A stretch of DNA of 5,643 bases. Source: Pseudomonadota bacterium (GTDB lineage Bacteria; Pseudomonadota; Alphaproteobacteria; Acetobacterales; Acetobacteraceae). Both the position numbers and the translations under genes were made by a program. Position 1 is the stretch's first letter, and every line of letters begins with the position of its first letter. The DNA lies in assembly GCA_021829055.1 (NCBI GenBank), contig JAJZCS010000149.1, forward strand, positions 1-5,643. Reading direction: 5' to 3'. The notes beneath the pieces were generated by a model. It was not told where the DNA came from and did no database searches. It saw only the letters and a program-made list of their open reading frames with translations. Of this stretch, positions 1 through 5,643 are shown piece after piece.

Positions 1-1
1 G

Positions 2-748
2 GTCGAATGGATCAACCGCGCGGCGGCGCTCGAGAGCAGGAAGGACTGGCAGGGGATGCAAGCGCTTGCCGATCGGTGGATCAAGGCGCAGCCACGCCGT
101 GCGATCGCCTGGGGTGTGCTGGGTGAGGCCGATGGCAACCTTGGCCAGTACGCAAAGGCCATCGAAGCCGACCGTCAGGCGCTGCAGATCAACCCGCAGT
201 ATGCCGATGCTTGGTACAACCTGGGCATTGACTATGACCACGCCGGCCAGTACGCGCAGGCCATCGCTGCCTACCGCCAGGCACTGCGGATCAACCCGAA
301 GTTTGCCAAGGCCTGGGACAACCTGGGCAATGCCTATGGCCACGCCGTCCAATTGGCGCAGGCCATCGCTGCCTTCCGTCAGGCGCTGCAGATCAACCCG
401 CAGGATGCCGATGCTTGGTACAACCTGGGCAATGCCTATTACCACGCCGGCCAGTACGCGCAGGCCATCGATGCCGAACGCCGGGCGCTGCAGATCAACC
501 CGCAGGATGCCTGGGCCTGGAACAACCTGGGCAATGCCTATTACCACGCCGGCCAGTACGCGCAGGCCATCGATGCCTACCGCCAGGCGCTGCAGATCAA
601 CCCGCAGGATGCCGATGTCTGGATGGATCTAGGCCTCGCCTACATGCAGGCTGGCCAGCAGAATCAGGCGCTGGCGGTCTACCAGCACCTGAAGACGCTC
701 GATCCCGCCAAAGCGCAGAAGCTGTTCGATCGGATCGTGCCGAAATGA
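2..748 (+). CDS. TPR-repeat protein, C-terminal part (5' end outside window)
   Basis: The frame is open from the first bases of the window, so the true start lies upstream; the ATG at 56 is internal to the frame and has no clear ribosome binding site. Counted from that ATG, six tetratricopeptide repeats of exactly 34 residues begin near residues 16, 50, 84, 118, 152 and 186. Each carries the W-x-x-LG-x-x-Y and A-x-x-x-Y/F-x-x-AL-x-x-x-P signature. The residues before them (WINRAAALESRKDWQGM and on) look like a further, degenerate unit. The protein ends in LDPAKAQKLFDRIVPK. TPR solenoids bind protein partners. From memory, C-termini of this style occur in bacterial proteins whose N-terminal half is a trypsin-like protease or another domain, but nothing in the window shows which domain is present here. 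No membrane segment is visible. The partner and the pathway are unknown. Confidence 0.9.
   Translation, partial: VEWINRAAALESRKDWQGMQALADRWIKAQPRRAIAWGVLGEADGNLGQYAKAIEADRQALQINPQYADAWYNLGIDYDHAGQYAQAIAAYRQALRINPKFAKAWDNLGNAYGHAVQLAQAIAAFRQALQINPQDADAWYNLGNAYYHAGQYAQAIDAERRALQINPQDAWAWNNLGNAYYHAGQYAQAIDAYRQALQINPQDADVWMDLGLAYMQAGQQNQALAVYQHLKTLDPAKAQKLFDRIVPK
101..712 (+). repeat. six tandem 102-bp TPR-coding repeats
   Basis: Six in-frame 102-bp units start at 101, 203, 305, 407, 509 and 611. Units 4 and 5 differ at 8 of 102 positions by my count and share an unbroken identical block of 56 bp (420-475 and 522-577). Synonymous sites are conserved along with the protein, which points to recent duplication or gene conversion rather than only selection on the fold. 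The first and last units have diverged most, as is usual for caps of a solenoid. Confidence 0.9.
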
Positions 749-813
749 GTGGCGGGTAGTAGCTGTCACTGTAACATTGTGAGGTTTTTGTTGATACTGC
801 GACACTAAAGTGC

Positions 814-818
814 GGAGG
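814..818 (+). promoter_or_regulatory. ribosome binding site of the Sel1-repeat gene
   Basis: GGAGG lies 9 bases before the ATG at 828. It decides the start: an in-frame GTG at 810 lies upstream of this site and would put five extra charged residues (RRRRS) before the signal peptide, so the ATG at 828 is preferred. Confidence 0.7.
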
Positions 819-827
819 CGTAGATCG

Positions 828-1651
828 ATGAATTGGTTGGTTATCTCAACAGTTATGGCCGGCACCATCGCACTGATGGGCGTAGCGTGTGCCAAAGAAC
901 CCGCTAACACAAATCACTACGATAGCGTCAATATGCTTCGTCGATCGGCGGAGGCTGGAAATTCAGACTCGCAGGTGAAACTTGGTTATGAATATTACCG
1001 GGCGATTGGTGTACCTCGTGATTATACCAAAGCCATGAAGTGGTTCCGTCTAGCCGCCGCACATGCAAATAGCGACGCGGAATTTTATATTGGCGTTATC
1101 TATGATGACGGCGATGGTGTGAAGTCAGACCCAGTTGAAGCCGTCAAGTGGTATCGACGAGCGGCATCAACCGGGAACCTAGCGGCCCAATTCAACTTGG
1201 GGGCAGCTTATGACTTCGGTCACGGTACACGGCAAGACTACAATTTAGCTATGAAGTGGTATCGTATTGCTGCCAAGAGGAACTTTGCCGCCGCTCAATT
1301 CTTTCTTGCGCATATGTACTACTTGGGGCACGGCGTGCAAAAGAACTATGCTGAGGCAGCTAAGTGGTATTTGAGATCAGCAAAAATGGGTTTGCCGCCG
1401 CCGAATTCAAGCTCGGAGTTATCTATGCGGGTGGCCAAGGTGTGCCACTTGATTTGTCTGCTGCATATTTCTGGACAGCAGTAGCAAAAGATAACCAAGG
1501 TGCGAGCAGCCAAATTCAGTCTGACGCAGTTAACAATCTTTCAATTATAGCGTCTCAATTGAGCAACGCAGAGATCAAAAGGCTAAGAGCAAGGGCCGCA
1601 ATATGGGTCAAAAGCCACCCGTATAACGATTGTCCGGAATGTCGCGGCTGA
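828..1651 (+). pseudogene. exported Sel1-like repeat protein, frameshifted between repeats 4 and 5
   Basis: The ATG at 828 opens a typical signal peptide: MNW, a hydrophobic stretch to about residue 19, then ACA before KEPA, which fits signal peptidase I cleavage after residue 22. A cysteine at 21 recalls a lipobox, but the -3 position is Gly, so a lipoprotein is less likely. Sel1 units of 36 residues follow (G-x-x-Y-x-x-G-x-GV, then A-x-KWYRxAA). Repeats 1-4 are read in the first frame, which then runs into unrelated sequence and stops at 1484. Repeat 5 (FAAAEFKLGVIYAGGQGV) and the C-terminus lie in the -1 frame up to the stop at 1651. The switch point is the five-A run at 1382-1386; a sixth A would give one protein of 274 residues. 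Sel1 proteins usually act as periplasmic or secreted adaptors in signalling or host interaction. The exact role here is unknown. The break may be a mutation, a sequencing error or a slippage site. Confidence 0.8.
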
Positions 1652-1904
1652 TTGACTAAGACCGCAATGTGTCAGATATACGCCGACGGGCCGGGACGCC
1701 CGCCTAGGCGGACGCGTATCGTTCCGCCGTTGCGGGCAATCTCAGGCGGCAGCGGTGAAACTGGTGGCGCGGTCGCGCGGGGCGTGGGTCGAAGTGAGGA
1801 TGGCTGGGGGGAGGAGTAGGCTTGAAACGCCAGTGCGGGCGGCGCGGGCTGCTCTGGCTTCGCCAACTGTCGCCCGCGTCGCATGTCAAACGTAGGCACC
1901 AGCC
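1652..1904. other. intergenic region, GC-rich, no convincing gene
   Basis: These 253 bp contain no gene I can support. The base composition rises sharply from the AT-richer Sel1 gene to GC-rich sequence. A proline-rich frame is open on the - strand here, but it has no good start signal. The region may be a remnant of an older gene or the flank of the mobile element to the right. I see no T-tailed hairpin after the Sel1 gene. Confidence 0.5.
1700..1711. repeat. 12-bp perfect palindrome CCGCCTAGGCGG
   Basis: CCGCCTAGGCGG is self-complementary. After one mismatched pair the symmetry continues for two more base pairs on each side (18 bp in total, 1697-1714). There is no loop and no T-run, so it is not an intrinsic terminator. 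It could be a protein-binding site or chance in GC-rich sequence. Confidence 0.45.
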
Positions 1905-2297
1905 ATGGCGCGATATCGACGATACGCAGAAAAGCTTCGCTCCGCGACCTATCTTCTTGCTGTTGGCGAAGGCGACGTGCGAGATCGCCTTCGTCGCGCC
2001 TATAAGGAGCTTCGTTCGCTCTCGAAAAGAGACATTCCGCCTCGTGTTCTGGAGGAATGGGCGTCAATCTTGTCTGCGCTTACTCGGTTGGGTCCGAGAC
2101 TTGATTTTGATGGCTCTGTTTGGGGCAGTGACAGGGAAGCTGCAATTTGCGGCCAAATTTCATCTAATGCATTGTTCCTAATGAATGTTCTGGACAGTAC
2201 GGTGAAATTGTCCGAAGCTGACGATTCGGCAGCCCCCTACCTCTCAGCCTCCCTGCCGCCTGGATACGGACATGAAGCGGACGTGGAGCGGGCCTGA
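1905..2297 (+). CDS. small hypothetical protein (130 aa) overlapping tnpA
   Basis: The start is the ATG at 1905; an in-frame TAG at 1893 rules out an earlier one. The ribosome binding site is weak. The first 65 residues look like a real soluble helical protein: an amphipathic stretch rich in Arg and Leu ([29 protein letters not shown]), then [20 protein letters not shown]. No signal peptide or membrane segment is visible. The style resembles small conserved hypothetical proteins of about 100 residues in proteobacteria, but I cannot name a family. The last 25 or so residues (after SEADDS) look less ordered, and the gene runs 26 bases into the transposase gene in another frame. Two readings are possible: a host gene whose 3' end was replaced when the transposon inserted, or a small transposon gene coupled to tnpA, comparable in idea to TnpC of Tn4652. 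The sequence does not decide between them. Confidence 0.55.
   Translation: MARYRRYAEKLRSATYLLAVGEGDVRDRLRRAYKELRSLSKRDIPPRVLEEWASILSALTRLGPRLDFDGSVWGSDREAAICGQISSNALFLMNVLDSTVKLSEADDSAAPYLSASLPPGYGHEADVERA
2192..2229. promoter_or_regulatory. two adjoining dyads just upstream of tnpA
   Basis: GGACA (2192-2196) pairs with TGTCC (2209-2213), and CCGAA (2212-2216) pairs with TTCGG (2225-2229) across an 8-base loop. They overlap by two bases, so the two structures would compete. Their position 43-80 bases before the tnpA start would suit control of transposase expression or a TnpA or recombinase binding site. The arms are short and chance is a real alternative; the stretch also lies inside the upstream small gene. 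Confidence 0.25.
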
Positions 2298-5238
2298 GCT
2301 GGAGGAATTTTGGACGTTGTCCTCCGAAGAGCTGGTACTCGTCACGGACAAGCCACCCCCGCGCCGCCTTGGCTTGGCGATGCAGATCAAGTTCCTGCAA
2401 GTCGACGGCCAGTTTCCAAGTAGTCGCCACGATGTTCCTGCGGCCGCGGTACGGCACCTTGCCGATCAGCTCGATGTTCACCCGAAGCATGTAGCCAACT
2501 ATGACATGGAGGGCCGGTCAGCTCAGCGTGATCGAGTGGCTATTCGACAGTTTCTCAATTACCGCGAGGCCAATGATTCCGACAACCGCCGTCTGGTGGC
2601 GTGGCTTTGCGACGACATCCTTCCTCGCGCTCCGGACCCGCAGTATTTGGACGATCTGGCCATCGGCTGGTTGAAAGAGCAGCGTGTCGAGGCGCCTGCA
2701 GCCGCCTATCGCCAGCGACTGATCCGTTCGGCGATCAGCCGCTTTGAAGACCAGTTGTATGAAACGATCGTGACTCGCCTGTCTGAAGCTTCCAAGCAAC
2801 AGATGAATCGGCTGCTTGAAGTCGATGCTGAGGTGATTAACCTCCCCGGCATCGAGGAAACACGCCGAGCGGCGACATTAAACGATCTGAAATCCGATCC
2901 GCGGCGGCCAAGCCTTGATAGCATGTTCGACGAGGTCGCCAAGCTCCAGCGCATCGACCAACTGCAGTTGCCGCCGGATCTCCTGGCAGGCGTTGCTCCC
3001 CGTCTTGTAGATCAGTATCGCCGACGTGTCGCCACGGAGCCACCGAACGAATTGCGTAAGCGTGTGGATGGCACACGGCATGCCCTGCTGGCCATCTTCT
3101 GTTGGCAACGCCGGCGCGAAATCCTCGACGGGCTGGTCGAGTTGTTGATTCATACGGTCCATCGCATCAGTGCCACGGCGGAACAGCGCGTCGAGAAGCA
3201 GATGTTCGAGGATTTCCGCCGCGTGCGCAGCAAGAACGCCGTCCTGTTCAAGCTGGCCGAAGCGGCGGTTGATCATCCCCAAGGTGTCGTACAGGAGGTG
3301 CTCTACCCCGTGGTCGGCGAGCAAACCTTGCGCGACCTGGTCAAGGAATTCAAGTCGAGCGGCCCGATGTTCAAGACAGTCGTGCACACCGTCATGCGCG
3401 CCTCGTACAGCAACCACTATCGCCGGATGCTGCCGCTCCTGCTCGATGCGCTGCCGTTTCGCTGCAATAACGACGCGTACCGTCCGATCATGGCGGCATT
3501 GAAGTTGTTGCAGTCCTCGCGCGGTCAGCGCTTCCAATATTTCAAGGCGGACGATTTCCTTCCGATCGAAGGCGTGATCCGGCCGAAGTGGATGGAGATC
3601 GTCATCGAAAAGGACACGGCCGGTGAATCTCGTGTCAACCGCATCAACTACGAGATCTGCGTACTGCAATCATTGCGTGAAGCGCTGCGCAGCAAAGAGA
3701 TCTGGGTGGACGGTGCCGACCGTTTCAGGAACCCTGACGAGGATCTGCCGAGCGATTTCCGGGAAAACCGCGACGCCTACTACGCCGCACTGAAACTCAC
3801 TACGGATGCGGCACCGCTGGTGGACTCCATCAAACGGGCGATGACCGAAGGTTTATCCCTGCTCAACGACGGCATGCCTGGCAATGAAAAGGTTCGCATC
3901 CTGCAGCGTGGCCCCCATCGCCTGAGTGTTACGCCCCTGGATGCGCAACTCGAGCCGGTCAACCTGACCGCGCTCAAGGAGGAGGTTGCAGCACGATGGG
4001 CATCGACAGGCCTGCTCGACATCCTCAAGGAAACCGAGATTCGCATTGGCTTCACGGAAGCCTTTCAGACGGCGGCATCCCGCGAGACGTTGGATCGTGC
4101 CGAACTGCAACGACGCTTGCTGCTATGCCTGTATGGCTTGGGTACAAATGCTGGGTTGAAACGCGTGCTCGCCGGCGACACCCAGATCACCTACAAGGAG
4201 TTGCTGTACACACGGCGCCGTTTCATTGAGAAGGCGTCCATGCGTAACGCCATTGTCCGTGTCGTCAACGCAATCTTTGCCGTACGCCAAGTCGACCTCT
4301 GGGGCGAAGGCACCACTGCGTGCGCCTCCGATTCCAAGAAGTTCGGCGCATGGGATCAGAATCTCATGACGGAATGGCACATCCGTTACGGCGGGCGTGG
4401 CGTGATGATCTACTGGCACGTCGAGAAGAAGTCGGTGTGCATTCATTCGCAGCTCAAGCGGTGCTCGTCGTCGGAGGTGGCCGCCATGATGGAGGGCGTC
4501 CTGCGGCACTGCACCGACATGACGGTCGAGAAGAACTACGTCGATACCCATGGCCAGAGCGAGGTGGCCTTCGCTTTCAGCTACCTGCTCGGATTCAAGC
4601 TGCTTCCCCGGCTGAAGTCGATCAACAAGCAGAAACTGTATGTTCCCGAAGCCGGCAGCGCCGCCCAATACACTGCGCTGCAGCCGATCCTAACGCGCCC
4701 GATCAACTGGGATCTGATCGCGCAACAGTACGACGAGATGGTGAAGTACGCCACCGCGTTGCGAGTGGGCACGGCCGACTCCGAATCCATCCTGCGCCGG
4801 TTCACGCGCACCAACGCCCAACACCCAACCTACGCAGCCCTGGCGGAGCTGGGGCGCGCGGTCAAAACGATCTTCCTCTGCCAGTACCTGCATTCGGAGG
4901 CGTTGCGGCGAGAGATCCACGAAGGTCTGAACGTCGTGGAAAACTGGAACAGCGCCAATGGCTTCATCTTCTATGGCAAGAGCGGCGAAGTCGCCACCAA
5001 TCGCCTGGAGGATCAGGAGATCTCCGTGCTGGCGCTCCATCTGTTGCAGCTGAGTCTGGTCTACGTCAACACCCTGATGATCCAGCGGGTACTGGCCGAG
5101 CGATCATGGCGACGACGCCTGACCCCCGAGGATCGGCGAGGCCTGACACCACTGTTCTACCTGCATATCAACCCGTATGGGCGGTTCGATTTGGACATGA
5201 ACACGCGATTGGAAATCGAGGAAACGCTGGCCGCCTGA
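2272..5238 (+). CDS. tnpA: Tn3-family transposase TnpA
   Basis: This 988-residue protein has the usual length for replicative Tn3-family transposases, which bind the terminal inverted repeats and join donor and target DNA into a cointegrate. The N-terminal part (about residues 5-165; [31 protein letters not shown]) matches the DUF4158-type DNA-binding region. The catalytic Tn3 DDE domain spans about 560-965. The likely triad is D687 (in CASDSKKF), D758 (in YVDTHGQSE) and E890 (in [10 protein letters not shown]), close to D689, D765 and E895 of Tn3 TnpA. The typical C-terminal motif [16 protein letters not shown] is present. The frame is uninterrupted, so the enzyme is probably functional. The ATG at 2272 is the first usable start after an in-frame stop at 2203-2205, with only a weak ribosome binding site. 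The N-terminus differs clearly from Tn21-type TnpA; I cannot fix the subgroup. It is convergent with a tyrosine recombinase downstream. Confidence 0.97.
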   Translation: MKRTWSGPELEEFWTLSSEELVLVTDKPPPRRLGLAMQIKFLQVDGQFPSSRHDVPAAAVRHLADQLDVHPKHVANYDMEGRSAQRDRVAIRQFLNYREANDSDNRRLVAWLCDDILPRAPDPQYLDDLAIGWLKEQRVEAPAAAYRQRLIRSAISRFEDQLYETIVTRLSEASKQQMNRLLEVDAEVINLPGIEETRRAATLNDLKSDPRRPSLDSMFDEVAKLQRIDQLQLPPDLLAGVAPRLVDQYRRRVATEPPNELRKRVDGTRHALLAIFCWQRRREILDGLVELLIHTVHRISATAEQRVEKQMFEDFRRVRSKNAVLFKLAEAAVDHPQGVVQEVLYPVVGEQTLRDLVKEFKSSGPMFKTVVHTVMRASYSNHYRRMLPLLLDALPFRCNNDAYRPIMAALKLLQSSRGQRFQYFKADDFLPIEGVIRPKWMEIVIEKDTAGESRVNRINYEICVLQSLREALRSKEIWVDGADRFRNPDEDLPSDFRENRDAYYAALKLTTDAAPLVDSIKRAMTEGLSLLNDGMPGNEKVRILQRGPHRLSVTPLDAQLEPVNLTALKEEVAARWASTGLLDILKETEIRIGFTEAFQTAASRETLDRAELQRRLLLCLYGLGTNAGLKRVLAGDTQITYKELLYTRRRFIEKASMRNAIVRVVNAIFAVRQVDLWGEGTTACASDSKKFGAWDQNLMTEWHIRYGGRGVMIYWHVEKKSVCIHSQLKRCSSSEVAAMMEGVLRHCTDMTVEKNYVDTHGQSEVAFAFSYLLGFKLLPRLKSINKQKLYVPEAGSAAQYTALQPILTRPINWDLIAQQYDEMVKYATALRVGTADSESILRRFTRTNAQHPTYAALAELGRAVKTIFLCQYLHSEALRREIHEGLNVVENWNSANGFIFYGKSGEVATNRLEDQEISVLALHLLQLSLVYVNTLMIQRVLAERSWRRRLTPEDRRGLTPLFYLHINPYGRFDLDMNTRLEIEETLAA

Positions 5239-5249
5239 ACCGTTACGGT
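5239..5249. repeat. 11-bp dyad between the two convergent stop codons
   Basis: ACCGT-T-ACGGT fills the whole 10-bp gap between the tnpA stop and the recombinase stop and reaches one base into the latter. The single-base centre cannot form a hairpin loop and no T-run follows, so it is not an intrinsic terminator. It is noted as a possible binding site only. Confidence 0.3.
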
Positions 5250-5643
5250 CACACGGATGGGTGGTGGCTAGGAACTGGGGGAAGTGACGGCTGCAGACCG
5301 CTCGCCGCGAGGCCTGATTCGATCCTTGCGCGCGCGAACGGATCGCCTCCATCGATGTAACGCATGGCCGAATGCACGTCTTTCCAACCGACGTATTCCA
5401 TCAGCGCTCGAACGTCCCATCCATTGGCGCTGGCCCAGCCGGCAAAGCCACGACGCAACGAATGGCTACTGTAATCGTCGGGCGTCGGCAGTCCGGCGTG
5501 GGCCAACAGACGCCGCAGCAGAGGGATGAGGCTGTTCGGGTGCAAGGGTTCGTCCGCGATACGTCCCCAGCGGTCGACGCGGCGAAACAGCGGCCCATTC
5601 ACGAGGCCGGCCGCGGCGATCCACGCTTCGGTGGCAGCAACCG
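5249..5643 (-). CDS. tyrosine recombinase, C-terminal half (N-terminus outside window)
   Basis: The frame is open to the right edge of the window, so the gene begins beyond it; a GTG at 5602 is internal, since in-frame coding sequence (WIAAAGL) precedes it. The catalytic C-terminal block of tyrosine recombinases (phage integrase family) is clear: H-x-x-R in SSHSLRRGFAGWA (His at 5462-5464, Arg at 5453-5455), Trp in place of the second His in EYVGWKDV (5384-5386), and the nucleophile Tyr in SAMRYID (5357-5359). The first catalytic Arg and the Lys would lie upstream, out of view. Such enzymes cut and rejoin DNA at paired sites through a 3'-phosphotyrosine link. Next to a Tn3-type transposase the likely job is cointegrate resolution, as for TnpI of Tn4430 or TnpS of Tn4651; an unrelated integrase from a neighbouring element is the alternative. 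It ends 10 bp from the tnpA stop, on the opposite strand. Confidence 0.9.
   Translation of the reverse strand, partial: VAATEAWIAAAGLVNGPLFRRVDRWGRIADEPLHPNSLIPLLRRLLAHAGLPTPDDYSSHSLRRGFAGWASANGWDVRALMEYVGWKDVHSAMRYIDGGDPFARARIESGLAASGLQPSLPPVPSHHPSV

Noticed and set aside
66..759. Long + strand frames parallel to the TPR gene
   Set aside because: They are shadows of the 102-bp repeats: a repeat length divisible by three keeps all frames open together. They encode repetitive Arg/Pro/Thr-rich sequence without a known fold.
760..792. Possible terminator after the TPR gene (weak dyad followed by TTTTT)
   Set aside because: The arms around CACTGTAACATTGTG pair at only a few outer positions and would not form a stable stem, so the T-run alone is not enough.
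1380..1388. Classical programmed -1 frameshift heptamer at GCA AAA ATG
   Set aside because: The site does not fit X-XXY-YYZ because the second codon would re-pair poorly after slipping, and no downstream pseudoknot was evident. It was kept only as a homopolymer indel.
1672..2067. Proline-rich open frame of 131 codons on the - strand
   Set aside because: It begins at TTG without a ribosome binding site, and its first third lies antisense to the more protein-like small gene. A shorter version from the ATG at 1884 (70 residues) also lacks a ribosome binding site. Its composition (Pro, Arg, Ala, Ser) is what GC-rich noncoding sequence gives. A decayed gene cannot be excluded.
2878..3669. 263-codon - strand frame inside tnpA
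   Set aside because: It is antisense to conserved transposase sequence and is explained by high GC at third codon positions; no protein motif was seen.
4320..5360. 346-codon + strand frame overlapping the end of tnpA
   Set aside because: It overlaps the catalytic part of an intact transposase and the recombinase gene, has an Arg/Pro/Gly-rich shadow composition and shows no motif.

Overview
The window looks like a GC-rich proteobacterial chromosome or plasmid segment. The codon usage, the TPR and Sel1 solenoid proteins and the Tn3-type transposition genes all fit a beta- or gammaproteobacterium. A Xanthomonadales-like host is possible, but that is a guess from style and no marker gene fixes it. 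The window is cut inside a gene at both ends.

Left part (1-1651): two unrelated solenoid-repeat genes lie in tandem on the + strand. The first is the C-terminal part of a GC-rich TPR protein with six regular 34-residue repeats. Its 102-bp DNA repeats are so similar that recent internal duplication is likely. The second is an AT-richer gene for an exported Sel1-like repeat protein with a signal peptide and five Sel1 units. Its reading frame breaks in a run of five A residues between repeats 4 and 5, so as written it is a frameshifted gene. One added A would restore a 274-residue protein.

Middle (1652-2297): a 253-bp GC-rich gap without a convincing gene holds a perfect 12-bp palindrome. It is followed by a small gene of unknown function (130 aa) whose 3' end overlaps the start of the next gene by 26 bp.

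Right part (2272-5643): an intact Tn3-family transposase gene (988 aa, with D687, D758 and E890 as the likely catalytic triad) runs on the + strand. Convergent to it, with only 10 bp between the stop codons, is the C-terminal half of a tyrosine recombinase on the - strand, which runs out of the window. The pair suggests a Tn3-family transposon in which TnpA makes cointegrates and a tyrosine recombinase (TnpI/TnpS-like) resolves them, instead of the usual serine resolvase. The transposon's left inverted repeat could not be identified. Its right end, any cargo and the resolution site would lie beyond the window. I saw no RNA gene, CRISPR array or strong intrinsic terminator.
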